The position numbers were made by a program, and so were the translations under genes. The notes below the pieces were generated by a model. The model searched no databases. It was given only the letters and a program-made list of their open reading frames with translations, and had not been told where the DNA came from. From Bacillota bacterium (lineage in GTDB: Bacteria; Bacillota; Clostridia; Lachnospirales; Lachnospiraceae), in contig JAEZNB010000051.1 of NCBI GenBank assembly GCA_023441965.1, positions 1-64,000 on the forward strand: DNA of 64,000 bases, in the 5' to 3' direction. Positions 1-9,519 of this stretch are shown one piece after another. Every line of letters begins with the position of its first letter. Position 1 is the first letter of the stretch.

Positions 1-1094
1 TAAAGCAGGTAACCTCGAAGGAGGAGTTTGTGACGGCCTATACCCCCTATCAGGCCGAGATCAGCCAGGGAATACTGCAGTCCATCTTCGAATATCAGAC
101 GATGATTTGTGAGCTGACCGGTATGGAGGTAGCAAATGCCTCGGTTTATGACGGAGCAACTGCAGCAGCAGAGGCTGTTATCATGTGCAAAGAAAGAAAG
201 AGAAATAAGGCGCTCATATCAGAGACGGTTCACCCACAGACCCTGGAGACCATCCGAACCTACTTGAGCGGAACGGAGATGGAGCTTGTTACTGTTCCGG
301 TCAGGGAGGGGAGAACGGATCTGGAAGCCTTGGGAGGCCTCCTTGACGGCGAGACTGCCTGTGTTCTGATACAGCAGCCCAATTATTATGGCCTTCTGGA
401 GGATGGGGAGGCAGTCGGTGCCCTGCTTCAGGATAGTGAAATCAAATATATCATGAGCTGTAACCCGATCTCTCTTGGGCTTCTGAAAACTCCCGCAGAA
501 TACGGAGCCGACATCGCAGTTGGGGAGGGGCAGCCCTTGGGAATCCCTCTTTCCTTCGGTGGACCCTATCTGGGCTTTATGGCTACCACAGGTAAGCTGA
601 TGAGGAGACTGCCCGGAAGAATTGCCGGTGAGACGAAGGATTCCAAAGGAAACAGGGCCTTCGTCCTAACCCTGCAGGCCAGGGAGCAGCATATCCGCAG
701 GGAGAAGGCAGCCAGTAATATCTGTTCGAATCAAGCCCTTTGCGCGATGACCGCTGCGGTCTACTTAAGTGCTATGGGGAAGAAGGGACTGCAGGCTGTG
801 GCTGAGTCCTCTATGTCGAAGGCGCACTATCTGGCGGACCGGCTTCAGGAGATCGGCTTCCAAAGGGTTTATCAGGGTGAGTTCTTCCATGAATTTGTGA
901 CAACCAGTCCCCTGCCTGTGGATAAAGTTCTTGAATATCTGAAACAGTATGGAATTCTTGGCGGTTATCCGGTGAAATCGGAGGATGGCAGGGAGGATCG
1001 GCTGATCTGGTGTGCCACCGAGATGAATACGCGGGAAGAGATGGATGGCTTGATTGAACTGATAAAGAACTTACAAGAGGAGGTGGGGAAATGA
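1..1094 (+). CDS. gcvPA: Glycine dehydrogenase (decarboxylating) subunit 1, 5' truncated by window edge
   Basis: This is the alpha half of the P-protein of the glycine cleavage system. With the beta half it decarboxylates glycine and passes the aminomethyl group to lipoyl-GcvH. The reading frame is open from base 3, and the first residues visible (KQVTSKEEFVTAYTPYQAEI) are an internal conserved segment, so roughly 80 N-terminal residues lie upstream. Other family landmarks are NASVYDGATAAAEA and SFGGPYLGFMA; 363 residues are present. The stop overlaps the start of gcvPB (ATGATGA), which suggests translational coupling. The PLP lysine is in the partner subunit. gcvT and gcvH are expected upstream, outside the window. 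Confidence 0.95.
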   Translation, partial: KQVTSKEEFVTAYTPYQAEISQGILQSIFEYQTMICELTGMEVANASVYDGATAAAEAVIMCKERKRNKALISETVHPQTLETIRTYLSGTEMELVTVPVREGRTDLEALGGLLDGETACVLIQQPNYYGLLEDGEAVGALLQDSEIKYIMSCNPISLGLLKTPAEYGADIAVGEGQPLGIPLSFGGPYLGFMATTGKLMRRLPGRIAGETKDSKGNRAFVLTLQAREQHIRREKAASNICSNQALCAMTAAVYLSAMGKKGLQAVAESSMSKAHYLADRLQEIGFQRVYQGEFFHEFVTTSPLPVDKVLEYLKQYGILGGYPVKSEDGREDRLIWCATEMNTREEMDGLIELIKNLQEEVGK

Positions 1095-2533
1095 TGAAGC
1101 TCATCTTTGAATGCGGAAGGGAAGGAAGAGGCTGCGATCTTATCCCACCCTGTGATGTACCGGTAATTGCGGTCAGTGAAGGCTTCACCAGGAAGCGGGA
1201 CCTTCGTCTGCCACAGGTATCTGAAACAGAAATCAGCAGACATTATACCGGACTGATGAAGCGTACCTTTGGAGTAAATGACGGTTTCTACCCCTTAGGC
1301 TCCTGTACGATGAAATATAATCCGAAAATAAACGAAGAGATAGCAAAACTCCCGGGCTTTGCAGAGCTTCATCCCTTACAGGCGGAAGATACCGTACAGG
1401 GCTGTTTGGAGGTTCTCAAGTTAGCAGAGACCTCTCTTTGTGAGATTACCGGAATGGATCGGATGGATTTCCAGCCCGCAGCAGGTGCCCACGGTGAGTA
1501 TGCCGGCCTGAAGCTGATTCGGGCTTACCATCAGGACAGAAAGGATGAGAAGAGGGATAAGATCATCGTTCCGGATTCTGCCCATGGTACGAATCCGGCC
1601 AGTGCGGCCATGGCAGGCTTTACGGTGATTAATGTGACCTCTACCAAGGAAGGCTATGTGGACCCGGAGGCCTTGAGAAAGGTTGTCAGAGAGGATACGG
1701 CTGGCTTTATGCTGACGAATCCCAATACAGTCGGTTTATTTGACAGGAACATACTGGAGCTTACAAGGATTATCCATGAAGCAGGTGGCCTTAACTACTA
1801 TGACGGAGCGAATCTGAACGCCATCATGGGAATAGCCAGACCCGGTGACATGGGCTTTGATGTGGTTCATATCAACCTGCACAAGACCTTCTCCACTCCC
1901 CATGGAGGCGGAGGACCGGGCTGCGGTCCTGTTGGCTGTAAGGAGCTTCTGTCTAAATATCTCCCTTCGCCGGAAATCATCTGTGAGGAAGGCGTATATC
2001 GCCTAAAGGAGAAGGACGCCTTAAGCATCGGAAGGCTGAAAGCCTTCCACGGGAACTTCCTGGTGGTGGTGAGAGCCCTTACTTATATCCTTACCCTGGG
2101 TGGTAACGGAATGAAAAATGCTTCAGAGAATGCGGTGCTGAATGCCAATTATATGCTGTATAAACTAAAGGATAACTTCCGGGTTCCCTTCCCGGAACAT
2201 TGTATGCATGAATTTGTACTCTCCCTGGAGGAGTTTAAGAAGGAGACCGGTGTCTCTGCTTTAGATTTTGCCAAGGCCCTCTTAGATCACGGGATGCATC
2301 CTCCGACCATGTATTTCCCTCTGATCGTTCATGAAGCTCTGATGGTGGAGCCTACGGAGACAGAGAGCAGAGAGACCTTGGATGAGGCTGTGGAGATCTA
2401 TCTGAAGATCTATGCTGAGGCGAAGGCGGATCCGGAACGGATGCATGCCTGCCCGCTTACCACAGTGGTGGGAAGGCCGGATGAGGTGACGGCTGCGAGA
2501 AACCCGGTATTAAGATACAGCTTTCCGGAATAA
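1091..2533 (+). CDS. gcvPB: Glycine dehydrogenase (decarboxylating) subunit 2
   Basis: Beta half of the split glycine cleavage P-protein and the subunit that carries pyridoxal phosphate. The PLP site is clear in NLHKTFSTPHGGGGPG, with Lys265 as the Schiff-base residue. Other landmarks are FYPLGSCTMKYNPK near residues 65-78 and FQPAAGAHGEYAG near 130. The length of 480 aa is normal for the family. The start overlaps the end of gcvPA by 4 nt. An alternative start one codon later (the second ATG) is equally possible. Acts in the cytoplasm in glycine breakdown or reverse glycine synthesis. Confidence 0.96.
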   Translation: MMKLIFECGREGRGCDLIPPCDVPVIAVSEGFTRKRDLRLPQVSETEISRHYTGLMKRTFGVNDGFYPLGSCTMKYNPKINEEIAKLPGFAELHPLQAEDTVQGCLEVLKLAETSLCEITGMDRMDFQPAAGAHGEYAGLKLIRAYHQDRKDEKRDKIIVPDSAHGTNPASAAMAGFTVINVTSTKEGYVDPEALRKVVREDTAGFMLTNPNTVGLFDRNILELTRIIHEAGGLNYYDGANLNAIMGIARPGDMGFDVVHINLHKTFSTPHGGGGPGCGPVGCKELLSKYLPSPEIICEEGVYRLKEKDALSIGRLKAFHGNFLVVVRALTYILTLGGNGMKNASENAVLNANYMLYKLKDNFRVPFPEHCMHEFVLSLEEFKKETGVSALDFAKALLDHGMHPPTMYFPLIVHEALMVEPTETESRETLDEAVEIYLKIYAEAKADPERMHACPLTTVVGRPDEVTAARNPVLRYSFPE

Positions 2534-2546
2534 CTTAAAGTAGGTG

Positions 2547-2579
2547 CCACTTGCTTCTTTGCAGATGAGAAGCAAGTGG
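2547..2579 (+). terminator. 12-bp perfect hairpin after gcvPB
   Basis: CCACTTGCTTCT pairs with AGAAGCAAGTGG around a 9-nt loop, 13 nt after the gcvPB stop. No U-tract follows, so it could be an mRNA-stabilising or pausing structure between gcvPB and lplA rather than a true terminator. Confidence 0.4.
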
Positions 2580-2725
2580 ATACTGATATTGTGCTGCAGT
2601 AGGATGCTGATACACAGGAAGATGAGATGCTCATTTGCCATAAGAGAGTATATGGGCGATATAACACAGAAACGTAAGCACGGTTAATACGAAGGATTAA
2701 AATATTAGGAAGAAAGAGGGATAGC

Positions 2726-3727
2726 TTGATAAATCAGATCAGATATGTTGTTACCGGTGAGACGGACCCTTATATGAATCTGGCGATGGAGGAATTTCTC
2801 CTTCATCGGGTCGGACCTTCGGAGGGAGTCCTCTATCTATGGCAGAATGAGAGGACTGTTGTCATCGGCAGAAATCAGAATCCTTGGAAGGAATGTAAGG
2901 TACAGGAGCTGGAGGAGGATGGCGGGAAGCTGGTTCGCAGATTGTCCGGCGGAGGTGCGGTTTTTCATGACCTCGGAAACCTGAATTTTACCTTTCTTGT
3001 CAACAAGGAAAATTATGACCTGGATAAACAGCTGGAGGTGATCTTAAGGGCGGTAAATCAATTGGGAGTTCCCGCGATCAAATCCGGAAGGAATGATATC
3101 ACCGCGGATGGCAGAAAGTTCTCGGGAAATGCCTTTTACTCCGACGGTATCCGCAGCTACCACCATGGGACCCTCCTGATTCGGGTGGATATGAGTAAGC
3201 TGTCCCATTATCTGAATGTCTCAAGAGACAAGCTGCAATCTAAGGGTGTGGATTCAGTCCGTTCCAGGGTAACCAACCTTTCGGAATATGTTCCTGACCT
3301 GACTATCCCAAGAATGAGGGAGGAATTGATCAAAGCCTTTGCCAAAGTCTATAATCTGCCGGCTGAGCCTCTGAAACAGGAGAATATGGAGCAGCAGGAG
3401 CTTCAGAGACTGGAAGAGAAATTCTCCTCCTGGGAATGGAACTTTGGAAAGAAGCTTGCCTTCAGTGACACCATCGGAAGAAGATTCTCCTGGGGAGAGG
3501 TGGAGCTGCAGCTGGCTGTGGAAAGTGGAAGCATCAGGCAATGTGCCGCCTATTCCGATGCTCTGGAAAGTGAATTGTTTGAGGATATTGCAGAGATACT
3601 GACCGGATGCCCCTTCAGAGGTACTGCCATGACCGAGGCCTTGAAGGCTCTGTCAGGGACAGCCAAAGAGAGCAGAGAAGAAATCATCAAGGACATCATG
3701 AGCCTTATTAAGGAGGAAGGAATATGA
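2726..3727 (+). CDS. lplA: Lipoate-protein ligase A
   Basis: Attaches lipoate (via lipoyl-AMP) to carrier proteins such as GcvH. The catalytic-domain signature RRLSGGGAVFHDLGNLNFTF is present near residues 70-90, followed by a lysine-containing segment (SGRNDITADGRKFSGNA). The region after about residue 255 is the C-terminal accessory domain, so at 333 aa this is the long, self-sufficient LplA type. The start is TTG at 2726, preceded by AGGAAGAAAGAGGG; no ATG fits as well. Its place between gcvPB and lpdA indicates a role in lipoylating the glycine cleavage H-protein. Confidence 0.93.
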   Translation: MINQIRYVVTGETDPYMNLAMEEFLLHRVGPSEGVLYLWQNERTVVIGRNQNPWKECKVQELEEDGGKLVRRLSGGGAVFHDLGNLNFTFLVNKENYDLDKQLEVILRAVNQLGVPAIKSGRNDITADGRKFSGNAFYSDGIRSYHHGTLLIRVDMSKLSHYLNVSRDKLQSKGVDSVRSRVTNLSEYVPDLTIPRMREELIKAFAKVYNLPAEPLKQENMEQQELQRLEEKFSSWEWNFGKKLAFSDTIGRRFSWGEVELQLAVESGSIRQCAAYSDALESELFEDIAEILTGCPFRGTAMTEALKALSGTAKESREEIIKDIMSLIKEEGI

Positions 3728-3888
3728 TGCTTAGATTTGTGTGATGCAATAGTGATTATTCGCATAGGGTCTCCATTCATTTGGCTAATATGGAACTGAC
3801 CACCAATATTCGCTGATCGTGGTGGCAGAATGGAGAATAGAAGTAAAGTAAGATAAGATAAGTATGGAAGAGGCTGGAGGAGAAGAGG

Positions 3889-5514
3889 ATGAAGGAACAC
3901 TTTGACCTGATTGTAATCGGAGCCGGACCGGGTGGATATGTGGCAGCGATTAAGGCTGCGAAGCTAGGCATGAAAACTGCCCTGATCGAGAAGAGAGAGA
4001 TTGGAGGTACCTGCCTGAACAGGGGATGTATTCCGACAAAGACCCTGATGCATAGCTCTAAGCTCTACCAGGAGGCTGCGAAGCTGAAGGAAGCAGGAAT
4101 AAGCTTCGAAGGCTTGAGCTTCGATTATCAGAGGATCGTGAATCGTAAGGATGAGGTCGTAGCGAAGAACCGTCAGGGAATTCAAGGCTTACTAAAGGCC
4201 AATGGAGTAACCCTGCTACAGGGAACTGCAACCCTCCTTGGACCTTCGCATACGAAGGGTGCAGAAGCTACGGGTGCCGATAATCTTAAGCAGGCATCTG
4301 TGGAGGCTACGAATCAAGATAACAATAGGATAGAGAAAGGGAGTTATCATGAGATAGCCCTGACAGGATCTGATGGTGAGCACGTCCTCTATGGGACAGA
4401 TAAAGTACTGATTGCCACAGGCTCCAAACCGATCATTCCTAGGATAGAGGGAACAGACCTGCCGGGAGTGATCACCAGTGATGAGCTGCTGACCGGAGAT
4501 AAGCTCTATCAGAAGCTGCTGATCATAGGCGGTGGAGTTATTGGGGTGGAGTTTGCTACTCTTTACCGGGATTTGGGCTGTGAGGTAGAGATCATAGAAG
4601 CGATGGACCGCCTTCTCCCCAGTCTGGATAAGGAGATTTCCCAGAGTGTTGCCATGAGCCTGAAGAAGAAGGGGATACAGATTCATACCAGAGCAAGGGT
4701 GACTAAGATCAGGTCAAAGGGAGAGCTTGGACTGGAATGTGAATATGAGGAGGCAGGAAGGTCCGGAACGGAGTCCACAGTAGGAAAAAGAGAGGATAGC
4801 CGCTTGCCGGATGTGAAAGCATCAGCAGAGAAAATCTCAACAGAGCAGGTATCAGCAGAGAAAGCGTCTACGGGGAAGGTTACTGAAGCAGAGGCGATTC
4901 TTCTGTCAGTCGGACGAAGGGCCGAAACGGAAGGCTTATTCAGTGATCAAGTGATCCCCGAGATGGAAGGAGCCTGCATTAAGGTGAATGAGGACTTTGA
5001 GACGAGCCTGCCGGGTGTCTATGCCATCGGGGATGTCATAAAGGGGAAGCAGCTCGCCCATGCGGCTTCTGCACAAGGGATCGTTGCAGTGGAGCGGATG
5101 TGCGGTAAGGAGCCCTCTGTAATTCTGGAGGCAATCCCCTCCTGTATCTATACCTCTCCGGAGATCGCAGTGGTCGGACTGGAGGAAGCTGAAGCAACGG
5201 AGAAGGGTTATAGGATAAAGACAGGAAAATATCCCATGCTCGGTAACAGCAAAACCATGCTGTCCATGGGCGAAAGGGGATTCATTAAGGTAATCAGCGA
5301 TGCAGACAGCGGTAAACTCCTGGGAGCCGCTCTGCTTTGCGACCGAGCCACCGATATGATCAGCGAATTTACCTCCGCGATCGCAAACGGACTGACTGTT
5401 AAGGAGCTGGCATCTGTGATTCGACCCCATCCCACCTACAGCGAGGCAATTACAGAAGCCCTGGAGGATGTGGAGGGTATGGCAATCCATCTGATGCCGG
5501 GACGAAGAAGCTAA
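3889..5514 (+). CDS. lpdA: Dihydrolipoyl dehydrogenase with extra loops (L-protein)
   Basis: FAD-dependent disulfide oxidoreductase that reoxidises dihydrolipoyl-GcvH with NAD+. The FAD fold GAGPGGYVAA (residues 11-20), the redox pair Cys42/Cys47 in GGTCLNRGCIPTK, the NAD fold IIGGGVIGVEFA and the C-terminal HPTYSE catalytic His region are all intact. At 541 aa it is about 70 aa longer than usual. Two hydrophilic insertions explain this: about residues 120-154, and about 288-327, where A-S-A-E-K-like units repeat. Both are in frame and spare the active site. SD GGAGGAGAAGAG precedes the ATG. Last gene of the glycine cleavage set here. Confidence 0.95.
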   Translation: MKEHFDLIVIGAGPGGYVAAIKAAKLGMKTALIEKREIGGTCLNRGCIPTKTLMHSSKLYQEAAKLKEAGISFEGLSFDYQRIVNRKDEVVAKNRQGIQGLLKANGVTLLQGTATLLGPSHTKGAEATGADNLKQASVEATNQDNNRIEKGSYHEIALTGSDGEHVLYGTDKVLIATGSKPIIPRIEGTDLPGVITSDELLTGDKLYQKLLIIGGGVIGVEFATLYRDLGCEVEIIEAMDRLLPSLDKEISQSVAMSLKKKGIQIHTRARVTKIRSKGELGLECEYEEAGRSGTESTVGKREDSRLPDVKASAEKISTEQVSAEKASTGKVTEAEAILLSVGRRAETEGLFSDQVIPEMEGACIKVNEDFETSLPGVYAIGDVIKGKQLAHAASAQGIVAVERMCGKEPSVILEAIPSCIYTSPEIAVVGLEEAEATEKGYRIKTGKYPMLGNSKTMLSMGERGFIKVISDADSGKLLGAALLCDRATDMISEFTSAIANGLTVKELASVIRPHPTYSEAITEALEDVEGMAIHLMPGRRS

Positions 5515-5620
5515 CAGCCATGCTGCCGGGGAAGGCCGGATAAGCCGATCCCTGGTGGCATTATTAAATTTAGAAGCAGTATAGCTTCATAAAGCTGCTG
5601 TTATGTGATGAGCGTGGAAT

Positions 5621-6247
5621 TTAAGAAAGCTGTTTATAATAAAATATTGCGATTTGAGTGCGGTCCCGTAGCTGCAGCTTTTCCAGGATGGTGCTGATAT
5701 TATTTCTGACCGTACCCTCGCTTAGAAAGAGTAGCTCAGAAATCTCTTTATTAGAGAGTCCATCCGCTATTTTCTTTATGATGTCATATTCCCTCTCCGT
5801 TATACCGTAACAGGTGAGCTTCTTTTCTTCATTTGCCCTTCCGATCAGGTGGGGCAGTTTTGTTATGATCTCATCCCCGTAGACATTCTGTCCCATATAC
5901 ACTGCCTTTAGTGCAGGTATGATGGAATCAAAATTCTGCTTGAGCATATAACCCTTGGCACCGATTCGTAAGGCCTTGATGATATACTCATCATCAAGGA
6001 AGGTGGTGAGATACAGAATTCGTGCATCCGGATATTCAGCCAGAATCTGCTCACCGGCTTCCAGACCGCTCATTGGTTCCATTCGGATATCCATGAGGAG
6101 CAGGTCCGGCCTGTGCTTATGATACAGATCGACACCATCCTTACCCGAATAACCCATCCCGATCACATTGATATCCGGATCAGCAGAGAGAATTACCTTC
6201 AGGGATGAACATACTAATTTATCATCATCGACAATGATCAGCTTCAT
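5621..6247 (-). CDS. NarL/LuxR-family response regulator
   Basis: Receiver domain (about 1-118, acidic DDD near the N-terminus, phospho-Asp in LLLMDIRMEP) joined to a LuxR-type helix-turn-helix (about 140-205; ITEREYDIIKKIADGLSNKE, LFLSEGTVRNNIS). An ATG at 6259 lies inside the ribosome binding site (TATGGAGGTAATTATGAAG), so the start is placed at 6247, giving 208 aa. It follows the histidine kinase by 93 nt on the same strand. The pair belongs to the DesK/NarL class that in Bacillus controls ABC-2 exporters (LnrJK, YvfTU), and an exporter of that type lies 2.3 kb away. The regulatory link is inference. Confidence 0.92.
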   Translation of the reverse strand: MKLIIVDDDKLVCSSLKVILSADPDINVIGMGYSGKDGVDLYHKHRPDLLLMDIRMEPMSGLEAGEQILAEYPDARILYLTTFLDDEYIIKALRIGAKGYMLKQNFDSIIPALKAVYMGQNVYGDEIITKLPHLIGRANEEKKLTCYGITEREYDIIKKIADGLSNKEISELLFLSEGTVRNNISTILEKLQLRDRTQIAIFYYKQLS

Positions 6248-6340
6248 AATTACCTCCATATACAGTGTTTTAGCGGTGACCTTCCACTTGATGCAGGAGA
6301 AATGTCATCAGCAGTTCGATTTATCAATAGCTCTCATCAA

Positions 6341-7441
6341 TCATTGGTTCTTTGGTATCGTAATAAAGAGCTTAAAGCCATTCTCCAGAGAAAGGTTCAT
6401 GTTTCCGTGAAAGCTTTTCACTCTGTCCGTAATATTCCGTAAGCCCATGCCCTCTTCATTATCCTGGCTGTGCAGTAATTTCATTAGCAGCTCCTTTTGT
6501 CCTTCCTTTATCGAACCGTTATCCAGAATGATCAGCTGGTACATCCCGGGATGCTCTCTGAGAATCACACTTGCCTTGGTGGCATTGGAATGCTTCATGA
6601 TATTTGCCAGAGCTTCCTTAATAATTGCTATCAGGTTATGCTTCAGTATCAGGGGTGGTGAAAGCTTGATATCATATTCGAAAGTGACCGGGCAGAAGGC
6701 GAAGTCCTTACACAGCTGTTCTACCTGTGCATAAAGATCAATGGATTCATCATACATCTTATGGATACTGCCACGAATATCATCCATTCCGGAGGAAAGG
6801 GATTCCTTCAGCGATGACAGACCTTCCCTAACGGTATCTTCTTTGGTGATGGTAAGCAAGGCACCTACCTGTAGCAAGGCCCGTGACAGCATATGACCGA
6901 TATTATCATGAAGCTCCCTGGAGATTCGGTTCCTCTCATTCAAGGTGGCCAGATTGATCTCATAATCCTGGTTCTTCAGTATACTCCGATTTTTCTCCTC
7001 CATCAGCTGAGAATAAGAGGAAGAGCTATCCCGTAGATCATTGTATTCATCACGGAGACGGTTTAGTTTATTGGTTTTTAACTTCAGAAGGGAAGAGACC
7101 AGGAGGAAAATTATCGAAAATATGATAACAGGAAGGTCGTACTTCTGATAATAAACAAGAAGCAGAACAGGAACCGCTGAGGCTGTATATTGGTAGCGGG
7201 TTTGAAACAGGTCATAGAGCAGTACCGGCAGAAAGACGACATAACCCGGCAGGAAGAAACATAGTAGTGTAAAGAGGAGAACACCCATGAACGGTATCCT
7301 TTTATCCTCCACATAGATGGACAGACAGCTTAGTGCGATGCACAGAATCAAGGGCACAACAGCATAAGCAAGCTCTACCTGCAGGAGATATAGGGCTAAG
7401 CAGCATACCAATAATATGATTTTATCGATGATTTCGTACAT
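6341..7441 (-). CDS. DesK/LnrJ-type sensor histidine kinase
   Basis: Membrane sensor kinase of the HisKA_3 class. About five hydrophobic segments occupy residues 1-125, a coiled-coil linker follows (KTNKLNRLRDEYNDLRDSSS), then the dimerisation helix NERNRISRELHDNIGHMLSR with the phospho-His, and a short HATPase domain (EALANIMKHSNATKA, EEGMGLRNITDRV). The frame extends to 7522, but GGAGGCCTCT lies just before the ATG at 7441, giving 366 aa, and a promoter-like element falls near 7511-7541. Short extracytoplasmic loops suggest intramembrane sensing. Partner of the downstream response regulator. Confidence 0.92.
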   Translation of the reverse strand: MYEIIDKIILLVCCLALYLLQVELAYAVVPLILCIALSCLSIYVEDKRIPFMGVLLFTLLCFFLPGYVVFLPVLLYDLFQTRYQYTASAVPVLLLVYYQKYDLPVIIFSIIFLLVSSLLKLKTNKLNRLRDEYNDLRDSSSSYSQLMEEKNRSILKNQDYEINLATLNERNRISRELHDNIGHMLSRALLQVGALLTITKEDTVREGLSSLKESLSSGMDDIRGSIHKMYDESIDLYAQVEQLCKDFAFCPVTFEYDIKLSPPLILKHNLIAIIKEALANIMKHSNATKASVILREHPGMYQLIILDNGSIKEGQKELLMKLLHSQDNEEGMGLRNITDRVKSFHGNMNLSLENGFKLFITIPKNQ

Positions 7442-7510
7442 AGAGGCCTCCGAAAAGTCCCATCTTGGCCAAGCTTTAAGGCTACGAGACTGTAAGAAAG
7501 GGTTACACCG

Positions 7511-7541
7511 ATAGTATTGCATGACTGGCTTTTTCTGTCAA
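7511..7541 (-). promoter_or_regulatory. Candidate promoter of the histidine kinase/response regulator pair
   Basis: Read on the minus strand: TTGACA (7541-7536), 19-nt spacer, TACTAT (7516-7511). The spacer is longer than ideal. A start site near 7504 would exclude the upstream ATG at 7522 and agrees with a start at 7441. Confidence 0.3.
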
Positions 7542-7730
7542 ATGGTTTTCAGGAAATAGAGGTTTACAAGCCAAGACTGCTGTTATATGATAAAAAAGTC
7601 GGAGGACATTGAACTGCCATAGTGATCAGATGTAAGAATGATACAAGCAGGTGAGGCAGAGAAGCCCATGATACAGATGAACATCCCTAGGGATCAGGGG
7701 CATGAATAATACAGTCAGGAGAGTGTATGG

Positions 7731-8276
7731 ATGAGAATATTAGCGGAAGAAACCATGGCTTTAGTAGTCGATTTTCAGGAACGTCTGCTTCCTGTGATTG
7801 ATCAATCGGAGGAATTACTTAGAAGGAGCGGTATCCTGGTGAAGGGTCTGAAGGCCCTCGGTATTCCAATGGTAGTGTCACAGCAATACACGAAGGGGAT
7901 AGGTATGACGGTTCCGGCCATTGCGGAGGCAGTGGGGGAGGACTTTGCATATCTGGATAAGCTCGCCTTCAGCTGTGCTGAGGATGAACAGCTACTGGCA
8001 AAGCTCAGAGAAATCGGCAGGAAGAATATCATTCTGTGCGGAATTGAGGCCCATATCTGCGTGCTACAGACTGCGATTGACCTGCTTGCAATGGGATATC
8101 AGGTAATTCTGGTCGAGGACTGTATCGGCTCCAGAAAAGAAAATGATAAAGCTGTGGCTATCCGCAGGGCTGAGGCTGAGGGGGCAGTACTCACAACCTA
8201 TGAAGCCATCCTGTTTGAGCTGACCAGAGTTGCAAAGACAGATCTCTTTAAGACAATATCAGGACTGATTAAGTAA
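7731..8276 (+). CDS. Isochorismatase-family cysteine hydrolase
   Basis: Small cytoplasmic amidohydrolase of the isochorismatase/nicotinamidase/YcaC superfamily. The catalytic triad is visible: Asp14 (ALVVDFQ), Lys77 (YLDKLAFSC) and Cys110 in the cis-peptide motif CGIEAHICVLQT. The length of 181 aa fits YcaC-like members. The sequence does not tell the substrate. Nicotinamidases usually carry a metal-binding Asp/His set that is not evident here. SD CAGGAGAG precedes the ATG. It is divergent from the two-component genes, with its own terminator before the ABC operon, so it is probably a separate unit. Confidence 0.88.
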   Translation: MRILAEETMALVVDFQERLLPVIDQSEELLRRSGILVKGLKALGIPMVVSQQYTKGIGMTVPAIAEAVGEDFAYLDKLAFSCAEDEQLLAKLREIGRKNIILCGIEAHICVLQTAIDLLAMGYQVILVEDCIGSRKENDKAVAIRRAEAEGAVLTTYEAILFELTRVAKTDLFKTISGLIK

Positions 8277-8305
8277 GAAATGATAGCTAAGAACTGAAAA
8301 TTTAG

Positions 8306-8352
8306 AAAGCATAAGTGTTCAGCCAATCCCGGCGGAAGCTTATGCTTTTTTA
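8306..8352 (+). terminator. Intrinsic terminator after the hydrolase gene
   Basis: AAAGCATAAG (8306-8315) pairs with CTTATGCTTT (8339-8348), followed by a run of T to 8352. Confidence 0.85.
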
Positions 8353-8420
8353 TTTGATAACCAAAGGGAGCAGTGAGAACAACTCATCACCCGCAACGAG
8401 TAAAGCTTCTGTTTACGGAA

Positions 8421-8434
8421 ATGACATCTGTCAT
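8421..8434. promoter_or_regulatory. Dyad ATGACA-TC-TGTCAT, candidate operator
   Basis: Perfect 6-bp inverted repeat with a 2-nt centre, about 50 bp upstream of a candidate -35. Position and symmetry fit an activator of the NarL/LuxR class, which bind short inverted repeats. The assignment to the nearby response regulator is inference. Confidence 0.35.
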
Positions 8435-8484
8435 TCTATCTCGTGACGGGGTTCACTACCATATGAGAGATTAATCCAGTATGC

Positions 8485-8514
8485 TTGATACAGATAATAC
8501 GCCAAGCGTATAAA
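8485..8514 (+). promoter_or_regulatory. Candidate promoter of the ABC exporter operon
   Basis: TTGATA (8485-8490), 18-nt spacer, TATAAA (8509-8514), ending 23 bp before the start codon of the ATPase gene. SD AGGAGGTAAG lies at about 8526. Confidence 0.4.
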
Positions 8515-8537
8515 TGTGAGTTAGCAGGAGGTAAGCG

Positions 8538-9470
8538 ATGATAGTAAAAGTACAAGGATTAGTGAAGCGATACGATAAGTTGGTTGCCCTGGATTACCTG
8601 GATCTGGAGGTAAAGGAGGGAGAAATATTCGGACTGCTGGGACCGAACGGCTCGGGCAAGACGACTGCAATTAACTGTATCCTGTCTCTGTTAAAATATG
8701 ATAAGGGTACCATAGAGATCTTTGGCAAGCCCATGGGACCGGATAAATATAAGCTGAAGAAGGATATCGGAATCATTATGCAGAATGTTGCGGTATTTGA
8801 TGAGCTGACGGTATATGAGAACATCTCTTATTTTTGCAGTCTGTACATCAAGGATAAGGCTGAAGTGAAGCGCCTGACAGAGGAAGCCATTGAATTTGTC
8901 TCTCTGGAGGACTACAGGAAGTTCTATCCGAAGAAATTAAGCGGCGGTTTACTTAGAAGGCTCAATATCGCCTGCGGTATCGTACACAAGCCTAAGCTGA
9001 TTATTCTGGATGAGCCGACGGTGGCGGTTGACCCACAGAGCCGGAACAAGATACTGGAGGGGATTAAGAAGCTGAATGAGCAGGGAGCTACCATCATCTA
9101 TACCTCTCATTACATGGAAGAGGTGGAACAGATCTGCAGCAATATTGCGATTATCGATAAGGGAAGAGTCATAGCAAAGGGAAGCAAGGAGGAGCTGAAG
9201 GCGATGATTTCCATCGGTGAGAAGATCACAGTAGAAGCATATCAAGTTACCGAACAACAGCTAAGTGCTTTGAAGAGCCTTCCGAATATCTATTCCGTGG
9301 ATTATCATGATAACCAGCTGGTGATTAAATCCGGACGGGGTAAGAACAATCTGGTTCAGGTGTTGGATTTCATGGCAGAGGCAAATATCAGCTTTGGCAG
9401 GATCATTACGGAGCTGCCGACACTCAATGATGTATTCCTTGAAATTACAGGGAAAGAGTTAAGGGATTAA
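8538..9470 (+). CDS. ABC exporter ATP-binding protein (LnrL-like)
   Basis: Nucleotide-binding subunit of an ABC-2 exporter. Walker A is GPNGSGKTT (about residues 37-45), the Q-loop is IIMQN, the signature is LSGGLLRRL, and Walker B with the D-loop is KLIILDEPTVAVDPQS. The signature has GGLL in place of the common GGMK, typical of this subfamily. The C-terminal 90 residues form the extension seen in DRR/CcmA-type exporters. The length of 310 aa matches the Bacillus LnrL class as I recall it. First gene of a three-gene operon, followed by two permeases. Confidence 0.94.
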   Translation: MIVKVQGLVKRYDKLVALDYLDLEVKEGEIFGLLGPNGSGKTTAINCILSLLKYDKGTIEIFGKPMGPDKYKLKKDIGIIMQNVAVFDELTVYENISYFCSLYIKDKAEVKRLTEEAIEFVSLEDYRKFYPKKLSGGLLRRLNIACGIVHKPKLIILDEPTVAVDPQSRNKILEGIKKLNEQGATIIYTSHYMEEVEQICSNIAIIDKGRVIAKGSKEELKAMISIGEKITVEAYQVTEQQLSALKSLPNIYSVDYHDNQLVIKSGRGKNNLVQVLDFMAEANISFGRIITELPTLNDVFLEITGKELRD

Positions 9471-9519
9471 GGGCTTGTGCCTAATATAGAAGCTGCTGAG
9501 GGCAGCATGGAGGTATCAT

